Assembly (NCBI GenBank): GCA_024707075.1 | Contig: JANQAK010000003.1 | Location: 1,302,001 to 1,366,000, forward strand | DNA: 64,000 nucleotides | Direction: 5' to 3' | From: Afipia sp. | GTDB lineage: Bacteria > Pseudomonadota > Alphaproteobacteria > Rhizobiales > Xanthobacteraceae | Shown here: piece after piece, positions 55,812 through 63,438 of the stretch | Position numbering within the stretch: position 1 is the first letter of the stretch | Layout of the letters: each line of letters opens with the position of its first letter | Notes under the pieces: model-generated | What the model saw: the letters and a program-made list of their open reading frames with translations, nothing else | Told to the model about the DNA's origin: nothing | Databases searched by the model: none | Translations under genes and position numbers: made by a program

Positions 55812-56756
55812 ATGCATATTCCCGCCACGCTCGAACAGGCTCGCAGCACCCTTGCCATCATGCTCGGCGTCGCCGCCACCGAGGGGCAGCCGACCGATGC
55901 CGACAAGGAGTGCATCGCCGCGGCGACGCACTACATTTTTCATCTCGAGGAGCAGTTCGGCCTCGCGGGACTGACGCCGCTCAGCCCCTATCGCCTGAGC
56001 ACCCTCGCCGCCGATCCCGACATCGCGCGGCAGGCGGCGAGCTTCGCAGCCGTCATGGCGCTGATGGACGGCACGCTCAATCCCGCCAAGCTCAGCGCCG
56101 TGGTGAAGCTGGCCGGCGCGCTCGAGGTGCATGACGATTTTGTCGAGGATCTCGCGCGGCTGGCGCTGGGCGACATGGACGAAGCCAAGGCGCACATGGT
56201 CCACGCCAATCTGGAAAGCGTGACCGGCCGCGCATGGGCCACCGCCGAGATGGAGCCGTGGCTGCAATCTTATGATGCGCAGCCCGATCCCGCGCTGGCG
56301 ACGCGGTTTCACGCGCTGGAGCGGCTGCCGGAAAATACCTTCGGCTATGCCTTCGCCGAATTTTATCGCGACAACAGCTACGCCTATCCGGGCGAGCCGG
56401 GCGCGCTCAATATCGAAGTCGCCGTGCCGCACGATTCCGTCCATGTGCTGGCCGGCTACGACACCTCGCCGCGCGGCGAGCTGCTGACCTCGACGCTCAC
56501 GGCGACCATGCATCGCAGCCACGCCATGTCCGGCCATGTGCTGCCGGTGATCCTGAGCTGGCACCTCGGCATTCCGCTCAACGACGTCGCGGGCGCGGCG
56601 CACGGCGCGCTCGATCCGCACGAATTCTTCTACGCCTGGGCGCGCGGCGAGGACACGGTGACCGACGTGTTCGGGCCGGACTGGAATTTCTGGTGGTCGG
56701 CGATCCAGCCGATCGATGTGGTGCGCGAGATCGTGGGGCTCCCGGGGCCCGAATGA
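55812..56756 (+). CDS. TerB-like plus Coq4-like two-domain protein
   Basis: The 314-residue protein has an N-terminal helical domain (residues 1-140) with the acidic helix pattern of TerB-like proteins (AIMLGVAATEGQPTDADKEC, AVMALMDGTLNPAKLSAVVK). Its C-terminal domain has AFAEFYRDNSYAYPGEPGAL followed by HDSVH...E (His207, Asp208, His211, Glu223). This fits HDxxHx11E, the metal motif of the ubiquinone-biosynthesis protein Coq4. The fusion and role are inferred. Its stop overlaps the DUF1275 gene (ATGA). ATG at 55812 is chosen over an upstream frame that lies inside the previous gene. Confidence 0.72.
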   Translation: MHIPATLEQARSTLAIMLGVAATEGQPTDADKECIAAATHYIFHLEEQFGLAGLTPLSPYRLSTLAADPDIARQAASFAAVMALMDGTLNPAKLSAVVKLAGALEVHDDFVEDLARLALGDMDEAKAHMVHANLESVTGRAWATAEMEPWLQSYDAQPDPALATRFHALERLPENTFGYAFAEFYRDNSYAYPGEPGALNIEVAVPHDSVHVLAGYDTSPRGELLTSTLTATMHRSHAMSGHVLPVILSWHLGIPLNDVAGAAHGALDPHEFFYAWARGEDTVTDVFGPDWNFWWSAIQPIDVVREIVGLPGPE

Positions 56757-57445
56757 ACCAGCTCACCCGCTCCAACATCGTCGCAGCGCTGCTGGCCTTC
56801 AACGGCGGCTTCGTCGATACGGCAGGATTTCTCGGGCTCAATGGACTCTTCACCGCGCATGTCACCGGCAATTTCGTCACGCTGGGACACGCCCTGGTCC
56901 ACGGCAGCCACGGCATCATGGGCAAGGTTCTGGCGCTGCCGGAGTTCATCGCGGTGATCGCGCTGGCGCGGCTGGCCGGCATCGCGCTGCGCGCCCGCAA
57001 GCTGCCCGACCGGCCGATCCTGCTCGCGATCAAGGTGCTGTTTCTCGCAGCCTTCTTCGGGCTCGCGGTCGGCTTCGGCCCGTTTCCGGATACGAGCACG
57101 CCTGCCGCGCTGCTGACCGGCTTTGCCGGCATCGCCGCGATGGCGATGCAGAACGCCGTGCAGCGCGTGCACATGGCCAACATGCCGCCATCCACCATGA
57201 TGACCGGCTCCACCGTGCAGGCGACCATCGACGCGGTCGATCTCATCACCGGCACCACGCCCGAACTGACCGCGCCGGTGCGCTTTCGTTTCAGCCGCCT
57301 CGCGCTCACCATCGCGTCCTTCGCGATCGGATGCGCGGCGTCCGCGGTGCTGTATGTGCATGTCGGCTTCCTGGGCCTCGCGCTCGCGGTGGTCGTCGGT
57401 ATCCTGGCATCGGTGATCCCGCCCGGCGACAAGCCGCCGGCATAA
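56753..57445 (+). CDS. DUF1275 (YoaK-type) membrane protein
   Basis: The 230-residue protein has six or so transmembrane helices, beginning NIVAALLAFNGGFVDTAGFL and GLFTAHVTGNFVTLG, the block that identifies DUF1275/YoaK. It also has FAGIAAMAMQNAVQRVHMA and PPSTMMTGSTVQATID. Transport or membrane function is unknown. Overlaps the Coq4-like gene by 4 nt. Confidence 0.88.
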   Translation: MNQLTRSNIVAALLAFNGGFVDTAGFLGLNGLFTAHVTGNFVTLGHALVHGSHGIMGKVLALPEFIAVIALARLAGIALRARKLPDRPILLAIKVLFLAAFFGLAVGFGPFPDTSTPAALLTGFAGIAAMAMQNAVQRVHMANMPPSTMMTGSTVQATIDAVDLITGTTPELTAPVRFRFSRLALTIASFAIGCAASAVLYVHVGFLGLALAVVVGILASVIPPGDKPPA

Positions 57446-57503
57446 AGCCGCTTGCGCGGCACCCGCACGGGTTGCAGAATAATTGCGGGCTGGGGAGTGT
57501 GTC

Positions 57504-58091
57504 GTGCGTGGTGTTGCGTTCGTCATGATGGCCATGGTGTTGGGCGCGTGCGCGACGCCCGATCCCTATGTGGCCAACCCCGCGACCACCACCTCCGGCA
57601 ACTGGAAGATCGAAAAGCAGGTCGACCGCATCACCGGCGTGCCGGTGCCGAGCGCGATGCTGGTCATCGACAATGCCTCGAACAGTTTCGCGGAATACGC
57701 CAGGCCGGCCTCGATGCAACTGACGTGCTTCGAGGGCAAGCCGATGGTGCGCTTCGCCTTCGAATTCAAGGTCGGAACCGATCCCAATTCGATCATCGGC
57801 TATCGCTTCGACGAGAAGCCCGGCCACGACAACGTCGCCGCGCGCTTCCTTCAGGAATACCGGACGGTGGTGATCGAGGACCGCGCCGCGGTCGCGGCAT
57901 TCGCCAATGAGCTTGCGACCTCAAGCGTGCTGGTCATCCGAATCCGCTCGCTCGCCGCCGGGCGCACCACGGCGGAATTCAAGCTCGACGGCGCGCCCGC
58001 CGCGATTGAGGCGGCCTTCGCCGGTTGCCCGCTGACGCCCCCGGCCGCGCAACAACCCGCCGCGAAGAAGAAGCGCGGCGCACGGGTGTGA
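57504..58091 (+). CDS. Putative lipoprotein of unknown function
   Basis: The 195-residue protein starts at a GTG with GGGGAG six bases upstream. It has a lipoprotein signal (VAFVMMAMVLGACATP, lipobox VLGAC), a beta-rich middle (VDRITGVPVPSAMLVIDNAS, MVRFAFEFKVG) and a Lys-rich C-terminus. I do not recognise the family. Confidence 0.7.
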   Translation: MRGVAFVMMAMVLGACATPDPYVANPATTTSGNWKIEKQVDRITGVPVPSAMLVIDNASNSFAEYARPASMQLTCFEGKPMVRFAFEFKVGTDPNSIIGYRFDEKPGHDNVAARFLQEYRTVVIEDRAAVAAFANELATSSVLVIRIRSLAAGRTTAEFKLDGAPAAIEAAFAGCPLTPPAAQQPAAKKKRGARV

Positions 58092-58117
58092 AGCATCTAC
58101 CCGCATCGGCGGTCCGG

Positions 58118-58266
58118 TCCTCATCCTGAGGAGCATGCCCTTGCATGCGTCTCGAAGGATGAGGAGATGCATGGCATTTCACCAGCCGCCTCATGGTTCG
58201 AGACGCGAGGCGGTTCTGCGCAAGCTGCATAATCCTGCCTCCCCTGCCTCGCTCCTCACCATGAGG
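58118..58266. repeat. Family D palindromic repeats (two units)
   Basis: A short unit (58118-58166) has CCTCATCC/GGATGAGG ends around GCATGCCCTTGCATGC. A second (58189-58266) has CCTCATGG/CCATGAGG ends and matches the unit at 33958-34037. They fill most of the 352-bp gap before the next small exported gene. Confidence 0.82.
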
Positions 58267-58443
58267 CTTTCACCGCAGCCGGGACGACTCCGCATATGAA
58301 GTCGCCCTTCTCGCACGCGCGATGCTGCGCCGCATCGTGCCTCAACTATGCGCAGGACGACCGCGATTCATCGCGAGGGTTTGTCTGGACGCGTTCGGAA
58401 GACTCCATGAGACTTCTTGCGATTCTTGCTGGCGGAGGATCGC

Positions 58444-58797
58444 ATGAGGTGGCCCGCGCGTGTTGCCCTGACCGTCCCGCTGATCCTGTTTGCCGCGGCG
58501 GCCTTCGCGGTGGATCGCGGACAGTATGCCGACGTTCCCGAACACATCCGCAAATGGTTCAAGGATGCGCGCAGTCCGGCCGGCGTGCCGTGCTGCGACG
58601 TGTCGGACGGCTACCGCACCGAGTATGACGTGCGCGGCGGCGCGTACTGGGTGCCGATCGACGGTGTATGGCGCGAAGTGCCGGAGAAGGCGGTGATCCG
58701 CACCGGCGGCAATCCGACCGGCGGCGCCGTGGTCTGGTACATGACGTATCAGGGCAGCCTGATGATTACCTGCTTCGTGCCGGCGGACGCATCGTAG
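58444..58797 (+). CDS. Small exported protein of unknown function
   Basis: The 117-residue protein has a signal peptide (ARVALTVPLILFAAAAFA, cut near AFA-VD) and a domain with two adjacent Cys (VPCCDVSDGYRTEYDVRGG), YWVPIDGVWREVPEKAVI and a late Cys in LMITCFVPA. GGAGG is 6 bp before the ATG. The CCDxSDxxR block occurs in other Rhizobiales exported proteins, with no known role. Confidence 0.72.
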   Translation: MRWPARVALTVPLILFAAAAFAVDRGQYADVPEHIRKWFKDARSPAGVPCCDVSDGYRTEYDVRGGAYWVPIDGVWREVPEKAVIRTGGNPTGGAVVWYMTYQGSLMITCFVPADAS

Positions 58798-58818
58798 GCC
58801 GTGACGTCGGCGCGCAAG

Positions 58819-59226
58819 TCATCTAGGCGGCAGCCGCTCGAATGCCGGCATGTCATCCGGGATGTGGTGAAACGCCTGCTTGTCGACAGTAAAGACTGCC
58901 ATCTGCGGGCTGCCGAACAGATTTGGATCGTCCAGTGTCCCGACCTTCAGGATCACCGCCGGCAGCTTCGGCCGTCGCGTCACCAGATGCGTGCCGCAGT
59001 CGGCGCAGAATTCCCGCGTCACCGCGCCTTCAAGATCGGTGCGGGTGAACTGCTTCGGCGTGCCCTTGCTGTAGCTGAATCCCTTCAGCGGCATCAGCAG
59101 GAACATGTTGGGCGAACCGCCCGAGATATACTGGCACTCGCGGCAATGGCACTGCGCCTTCATCATCGGCTCGCCCTCGGCCACATAGCGCACTGCGCCG
59201 CAGTAGCATCCGCCTTCGAGCTTCAT
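58819..59226 (-). CDS. GFA/CENP-V-domain zinc protein
   Basis: The 135-residue protein has the cysteine pattern of the GFA (formaldehyde-activating) fold: CYC (Cys7, Cys9), CHCREC (Cys26, 28, 31) and FCADCGTHL (Cys74, 77). Between them are GGSPNMFLLMPLKGFSYSKG and FTRTDLEGAVTREF. Members bind zinc; activity toward S-hydroxymethylglutathione is not general, so none is assigned. Confidence 0.88.
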   Translation of the reverse strand: MKLEGGCYCGAVRYVAEGEPMMKAQCHCRECQYISGGSPNMFLLMPLKGFSYSKGTPKQFTRTDLEGAVTREFCADCGTHLVTRRPKLPAVILKVGTLDDPNLFGSPQMAVFTVDKQAFHHIPDDMPAFERLPPR

Positions 59227-59251
59227 CGCGTTCTCCCGTTATGTTTTTTGT

Positions 59252-59320
59252 TGTAGCGAGCAGCTTCGCCGAGCACGCTACAAAATGAAAGACCCGGGCG
59301 GCACATCTGTGCGGCCCGGG
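59252..59320 (-). terminator. Terminator region of bfr
   Basis: A 13-bp stem with one mismatch (59293-59305 with 59308-59320, CCCGGGC..CAC/GTG..GCCCGGG) is followed on the minus strand by TCTTTCATTTTG, suiting the end of bfr. Beyond it, TGTAGCGAGC/GCACGCTACA (59252-59282) is another palindromic repeat. Confidence 0.7.
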
Positions 59321-59364
59321 CCGGTTTCACTCATCCACGTCAGCCGCAGGGGCCATTCAGTGCC

Positions 59365-59865
59365 CTAGCCGCCCTCGGGCGGATTGTCGTCGCCGATATG
59401 GCCGACATGCTTCTGTTCGTAAAGCTGGAGACCGATGCGTCCGACCAGATCGATCTGGGTTTCGAGGAAATCGATGTGATGCTCCTCGTCCTTCATGATG
59501 CTCTCGAACAGGTCGCGCGAGACATAGTCCTTCACGCCGTGGCAGTAGGTCGCCGCTTCCTGATACAGCAGCCGCGCGCCGTTCTCGGCGGCGAGATCGC
59601 ATTCCAGGATTTCCTTGACGTTCTGGCCGATCCGCAACGGGTCGAGTACCTGCATGTTGGGGAAGCCGTCGAGGAACAGGATGCGGTCGGTGAAGCGGTC
59701 GGCGTGGTTCATCTCCTCGATGGATTCCTTGCGCCACTGCTTGGCCATGTCCTTCAGGCCCCAGTGGTTCAGCAAACGGAAATGCAGCCAGTACTGATTG
59801 ATCGCGGTCAGCTCGCTGCGCAGGCCCTTGTTGAGATAGTCGATGACCTTCGGGTCGCCCTTCAT
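59365..59865 (-). CDS. bfr: Bacterioferritin
   Basis: Bacterioferritin forms a 24-mer shell that oxidises and stores iron and binds haem between subunits. The 166-residue protein has a complete four-helix ferritin core: Glu18 in LRSELTAINQYW, EEMNHADRF (Glu51, haem-ligand Met52, His54) and DEEHHIDFLETQ. The ATG at 59865 with GGAG upstream is preferred to one 4 codons earlier. A perfect Irr-type box lies 43 bp upstream, and bfd lies beyond it on the same strand. Confidence 0.95.
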   Translation of the reverse strand: MKGDPKVIDYLNKGLRSELTAINQYWLHFRLLNHWGLKDMAKQWRKESIEEMNHADRFTDRILFLDGFPNMQVLDPLRIGQNVKEILECDLAAENGARLLYQEAATYCHGVKDYVSRDLFESIMKDEEHHIDFLETQIDLVGRIGLQLYEQKHVGHIGDDNPPEGG

Positions 59866-59907
59866 CTTGCACTCCATTCAGGAACCGCCCGGTGACGGTC
59901 AAATCCA

Positions 59908-59926
59908 ATTTAGAAACGTTCTAAAT
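59908..59926. promoter_or_regulatory. Irr-type iron control element upstream of bfr
   Basis: ATTTAGAA-ACG-TTCTAAAT is a perfect 8-bp inverted repeat with a 3-bp centre, the form of the Irr control element of Rhizobiales. It is 43 bp upstream of the bfr start, so bfr is probably repressed by Irr under iron shortage. Confidence 0.85.
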
Positions 59927-59999
59927 GAGATTCCATGCAAGTACAACCCCTTCCCGGGATTACGGACAGGAGCTGCGAAGGATAATTCGTTGAAGACGC

Positions 60000-60296
60000 T
60001 TAGCAGGCCGCCTGGGCCAGCAGGACGACCGTCTGCTCGATCTCGACGGTCTCTTCGATAAGTTCGACGCCTGCGTCAGGCTCATCGCTATGGGGGCATC
60101 CGGAACAGCAGGCCTGAGCGCAGGCACCCAGCGCTTCGTCCATGATCTTCTTGATGGTACGGGCGCAGCGGCCACACTCGACGCTGCATCCCAGACACCC
60201 ATAGACCTGCGCCGCCGAGCGCGGGAAGCTCCCGGACTTGGTCACGACGTCACGAACATCGTGGTCGGTCAGGACGTTGCAGGAACAAACAATCAT
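60000..60296 (-). CDS. bfd: Bacterioferritin-associated ferredoxin Bfd with long Cys-rich tail
   Basis: Bfd passes electrons to bacterioferritin to release stored iron. The 98-residue protein has the [2Fe-2S] ligands Cys4, Cys6 (IVCSCNVLTDHDVRDVV) and the CGRC pair (Cys41, Cys44), and the family core YGCLGCSVECGRCARTIKKI. Unlike the usual 60-70 residues, it carries an extra tail of about 40 residues with four cysteines (ACAQACCSGCPH). The ATG at 60296 is chosen from homologues. It lies 134 bp upstream of bfr. Confidence 0.92.
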   Translation of the reverse strand: MIVCSCNVLTDHDVRDVVTKSGSFPRSAAQVYGCLGCSVECGRCARTIKKIMDEALGACAQACCSGCPHSDEPDAGVELIEETVEIEQTVVLLAQAAC

Positions 60297-60419
60297 GGGA
60301 ATGCTTGGCGGACCTGTGTGGACGTTGCTCAAGAGGTAGGGGAGCCGCGCTTCGGATGCAAAAGGAAAACAGCCGATTTGAAGCTATTCCAAACTGGGTT
60401 TACCAAACGGCTTCAATAG

Positions 60420-60436
60420 CTTGGAATGAATCTAAA
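60420..60436. promoter_or_regulatory. Possible degenerate Irr box upstream of bfd
   Basis: On the minus strand this reads TTTAGATTCATTCCAAG, with three mismatches to the palindrome TTTAGAA-NNN-TTCTAAA. A second weak match, TTTGAAGCTATTCCAAA, lies at 60377-60393. Both are 80-140 bp upstream of bfd. Confidence 0.35.
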
Positions 60437-60522
60437 CTAGAGTTCCAGTCCTTCCCTTTCCCGCCGTCCGGGAGGGCGCGTTTCAGGACGCAGCTTAAGG
60501 GACGGAACGAGATACCTCCGCA

Positions 60523-60631
60523 CGTCATTGCGCGCCAATGGGTCGGCGCAAGCCGCCGCCCGATGGCGAAACGATCCAGTGCTACAAGGAAGAACTGGAT
60601 TGCTTCGTCGCAAGCGCTCCTCGCAATGACG
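60523..60631. repeat. Inverted-repeat element, family B copy 4
   Basis: CGTCATTGCG (60523-60532) and CGCAATGACG (60622-60631) bracket inner inverted segments. This copy is longer than others through an internal GGGTCGGCGCAAGCCGCCGCCC-like insert, which copy 1 also has. Fills the gap before the CinA-C gene. Confidence 0.82.
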
Positions 60632-60682
60632 CCGTAGAAACAAAACGTCCATCACACCACGCGCCATATCCCGGGATACATC

Positions 60683-61177
60683 ATGGAAAAACTGCTGCCG
60701 CTTGCGGAAAAGATCGCCGCGTCGCTCATCGCGCGCAAGGAAACCATTGCGATCGCGGAATCCTCCACCGGCGGATTGATTTCGGCCGCGCTGCTCGCGG
60801 TGCCCGGCGCATCGGCCTACTATCGCGGCGGCGGCGTGATCTATACGCCGCGAGCGCGCGCGGCGCTGGTGAACATCACGAAAGAAGAAATGGAAAGCGT
60901 GGGCATGCGCGGCGCGACCGAGCCTTACGCCACGCTGCTCGCGAACCGCGCGCGCGACCTGCTCAACACGACGTGGGGATTGAGCGAGACCGGCGCGACC
61001 GGGCCGAGCGGCAACCGCTACGGCGACGCCGCGGGACATTCGTGCATGGCGGTCGCGGGACCGCGCGCAGTAACCATCACGCTTGAAACCGGCAACAGCG
61101 ATCGCGTCGCCAACATGCGCGCCTTCGCGCTGCGCGCGCTTGAGTTATTTGCAGAGACGATCGACGGAGCGCACTGA
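60683..61177 (+). CDS. CinA C-terminal domain protein (NMN amidohydrolase PncC-type)
   Basis: The 164-residue protein is a stand-alone CinA C-terminal domain that deamidates nicotinamide mononucleotide to nicotinate mononucleotide in NAD salvage. It has IAIAESSTGGLISAALLAVP (catalytic Ser in AESSTGG), YYRGGGVIYTPRARAALVNI and TWGLSETGATGPSGNRYGDA. Some family members may have other amide substrates. Normal length for the single-domain form. Confidence 0.88.
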   Translation: MEKLLPLAEKIAASLIARKETIAIAESSTGGLISAALLAVPGASAYYRGGGVIYTPRARAALVNITKEEMESVGMRGATEPYATLLANRARDLLNTTWGLSETGATGPSGNRYGDAAGHSCMAVAGPRAVTITLETGNSDRVANMRAFALRALELFAETIDGAH

Positions 61178-61455
61178 ATTAAATTTCGCAAAACGCCCCC
61201 GATGCGAATTATTCAGTAAATCCGGCCTGATTCGGAACTTTTCCGATTCGTTCATGGACATGAACACGCTTCACCTTTCGTGAGCGAGTGTTACACGCGC
61301 GAAAAAAACGCAGTGTTTTCGGGAACAAATCGCCAGCGGAAACCTTAACAAAAGGTGAGTGTCCACTTTCGGAGATAATTAACCCAACGCATCGCATTTT
61401 CGTCACATATGGCACCTACCCCGTGCCCATCACCCACACGTATGAAGTGAGAAAA

Positions 61456-61851
61456 ATGCGAAAATTGCCAATCGCGATTGCATCTGTTGTTGCCGTTTTG
61501 GCAATTGCCGCAAGTGCTCCAGCTTCTGCCCAGGATGCGATGTCGTTCGGCGCTGAGACCGCCGCGCCGCAGCCGAAGAAGATCTCGATGTTCCAATCGG
61601 CGATGAGCGAAGTCGCCATCATGCGCTATCGCGCGGCGCTGAAACTCAAGGCCGAGCAGGCAAAATACTGGCCGGCCGTCGCCAGCGCGCTGCGTGTTCT
61701 CGCGCGCGAGCCGCAGGTCAACGAAGCCGCCGTCCGCCGCTTCGCGCCCGCCGCCTCGGCGCTGTTCGCCAGCCTCGACGAAGACCAGAAGCGCACGGCG
61801 ATGAGCCTCGTGCAGCGCGCCGGTCTCCAGCAATACGCCTCGCTGTTCTGA
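61456..61851 (+). CDS. Small periplasmic Spy/LTXXQ-like protein
   Basis: The 131-residue protein has a signal peptide (IAIASVVAVLAIAASAPASA, cut before QDA) and a helical mature part with LKLKAEQAKYWPAVASALRV, a pattern seen in rhizobial Spy/CpxP-like LTXXQ proteins. FASLDEDQKRTAMSLVQRAG is a second repeat. A chaperone role would be inference. A terminator follows at 61900. Confidence 0.7.
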   Translation: MRKLPIAIASVVAVLAIAASAPASAQDAMSFGAETAAPQPKKISMFQSAMSEVAIMRYRAALKLKAEQAKYWPAVASALRVLAREPQVNEAAVRRFAPAASALFASLDEDQKRTAMSLVQRAGLQQYASLF

Positions 61852-61899
61852 GGCAATCGAGCGCGCGATCCATTCGCACGCTTTCAGGTTTGAAATTTG

Positions 61900-61937
61900 A
61901 AACGGCGCTTTGCAGTTGCGAAGCGCCGTTTTTGTTT
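61900..61937 (+). terminator. Terminator after the Spy-like gene
   Basis: A perfect 10-bp stem (AACGGCGCTT/AAGCGCCGTT, 61901-61910 with 61921-61930) with a 10-nt loop precedes TTTGTTTTG. Confidence 0.85.
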
Positions 61938-61958
61938 TGCTCCATGAATATTTCCATC

Positions 61959-62079
61959 GTCGTCCCGGCGCAGGCCGGGACCCATCACCCCTGTCAGCGT
62001 CATTTGCAAAGAAGCGTTCCGGCGAACTGCATAAGTCGATAGGCAGGTGGTTATGGGTCCCGGCCTGCGCCGGGACGAC
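61959..62079. repeat. Paired palindromic element, family A copy 3
   Basis: 25-bp arms 61959-61983 and 62055-62079 are exact inverses across a 71-bp spacer. The spacer shares GCATAAGTCGAT and GGTGGTTATG-type segments with copy 4. Confidence 0.9.
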
Positions 62080-62281
62080 CCGTGGTGAAATCCGTGCAAC
62101 CCTGCACCTGTTTATCGCGCATTGATCCCCACACTTCTTTTCGCGCGGCGCGATGATCCATCCACCTCCGATCATGGCCGAAATCCGGCGGCGCCATTCA
62201 GTTCCCGTTCAATGCGGATCTGCAACCTTTGCCGCCGCGATCCGTTATCCCGGATCAACGCAACGACGAAAGGTGAAGGCC

Positions 62282-62575
62282 ATGAAGAAAATCATCCTGG
62301 CAGTTGCCACTGCCGCCACGCTCGCGGTCACCGCCCTCGCAGCCCCGGCCCCCGCCGAAGCGCGCGGCGGGCGCGTCGCGGCCGGCGTCGGTCTCGGCCT
62401 GCTCGGCGGCGCCATCGCCGGTGCCGCGATCGCCAACAGCGGCGGCTATTACGGCCCGGGCTACGGCTATTACGGCGGCCCGGCCTACTACGCAGGCGGT
62501 CCCTGCTACTGGCAGCGCGAACGCTTCTGGGACGGTTACGGCTGGCGGGTCCGCCGCGTCCAGGTCTGCAACTAG
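62282..62575 (+). CDS. Small secreted Gly/Tyr-rich protein, paralogue A
   Basis: The 97-residue protein has a signal peptide (IILAVATAATLAVTALAAPA) and a Gly-rich hydrophobic stretch (GVGLGLLGGAIAGAAIANSG). A Gly/Tyr tract follows, then ERFWDGYGWRVRRVQVC at the C-terminus with two cysteines. It is a tandem paralogue of the next gene, and its own terminator lies downstream. Function unknown; envelope location likely. Confidence 0.78.
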   Translation: MKKIILAVATAATLAVTALAAPAPAEARGGRVAAGVGLGLLGGAIAGAAIANSGGYYGPGYGYYGGPAYYAGGPCYWQRERFWDGYGWRVRRVQVCN

Positions 62576-62666
62576 CGCTGACGACACCTGACGCGGCCCA
62601 AGGTCAGATCCAAGATCAAATCCAGGGTCGGCCATTTTTTAGCCGCGGCAGGCTGGAAGAAATCCA

Positions 62667-62707
62667 CGCTCCGGACGGGCAAAAAGCCCCGCCCGGAGCG
62701 TTTTTTT
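62667..62707 (+). terminator. Terminator after paralogue A
   Basis: CGCTCCGG...CCGGAGCG stem arms (from 62667 to 62700) around an A-rich loop are followed by seven T residues, a strong rho-independent terminator. Confidence 0.88.
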
Positions 62708-62887
62708 AAGGTTCAGCCGACAGAATCCCCGATATAATACTGCCGGGACAAACATCGGGCGGCGGTGCGGGATGACGCCGACGCTTGGAGAACGGGGCCA
62801 ATCCGGATAAGTGGTGTTCCGTTATTGGACCTTTGCAGACAAATCGCCTTGCGCCGGGCTCTGGCGTGATCTGGAGGAGAGACAAAC

Positions 62888-63181
62888 ATGAAGAAAGTTC
62901 TTTCGGCGGTCCTCGCGGTCGCAACGATCGCCGGTTCGCTTGCAATCGCGGCGCCTTCCGCCAGCGCACGTGATCGTGGCGGCGCAATCGCCGCCGGCGT
63001 GGGCCTCGGCATTCTCGGCGGCGCCATCGCGGGTGCCGCGATCGCCAACAGCGCACCGGCTCCGGCTTACGGCTACGGCCCCGGCCCGGTGTATGTCGAA
63101 GAGCCCGCCTGCCGCCTCGTGCGCGAGCGCTTCTGGGACGGCTACGGCTGGCGCGTCCGCCGCGTTCAGGTTTGCGATTGA
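62888..63181 (+). CDS. Small secreted Gly-rich protein, paralogue B
   Basis: The 97-residue protein has a signal peptide (VLSAVLAVATIAGSLAIAAP), the shared GVGLGILGGAIAGAAIANS block, a Pro/Gly/Tyr tract, and the same RERFWDGYGWRVRRVQVC end. AGGAGAG precedes the ATG. The signal peptide and middle differ from paralogue A while the hydrophobic block and the C-terminus are nearly identical, showing where selection acts. Confidence 0.78.
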   Translation: MKKVLSAVLAVATIAGSLAIAAPSASARDRGGAIAAGVGLGILGGAIAGAAIANSAPAPAYGYGPGPVYVEEPACRLVRERFWDGYGWRVRRVQVCD

Positions 63182-63221
63182 TCTGAACTGCACTCGCGGT
63201 TTCTCGCGAGAAACGAATTTG

Positions 63222-63248
63222 AAAACCCGGCCTCGCGGCCGGGTTTTT
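63222..63248 (+). terminator. Terminator after paralogue B
   Basis: AAACCCGGCC/GGCCGGGTTT perfect stem (63223-63232 with 63237-63246), TCGC loop and T-rich tail, 40 bp after the stop. Confidence 0.88.
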
Positions 63249-63295
63249 GGTTTTGCGGTATGCATAAGAAATCTGACGACACACACGGACATATG

Positions 63296-63416
63296 GTCGT
63301 CCCGGCGAAAGCCGGGACCCATCAGCCCTCTCGAAGCGTTTGGCAAAGACGTGTTCAACCCATTTGCATAAGTCGATGAACCGGTGGTTATGGGTCCCGG
63401 CCTTCGCCGGGACGAC
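63296..63416. repeat. Paired palindromic element, family A copy 4
   Basis: Arms 63296-63320 and 63392-63416 are inverted with one mismatch across a 71-bp spacer resembling copy 3. It lies between the convergent paralogue B and the transglycosylase gene. Confidence 0.9.
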
Positions 63417-63438
63417 GCGGAGAAAAGTCCGCAGGCCC

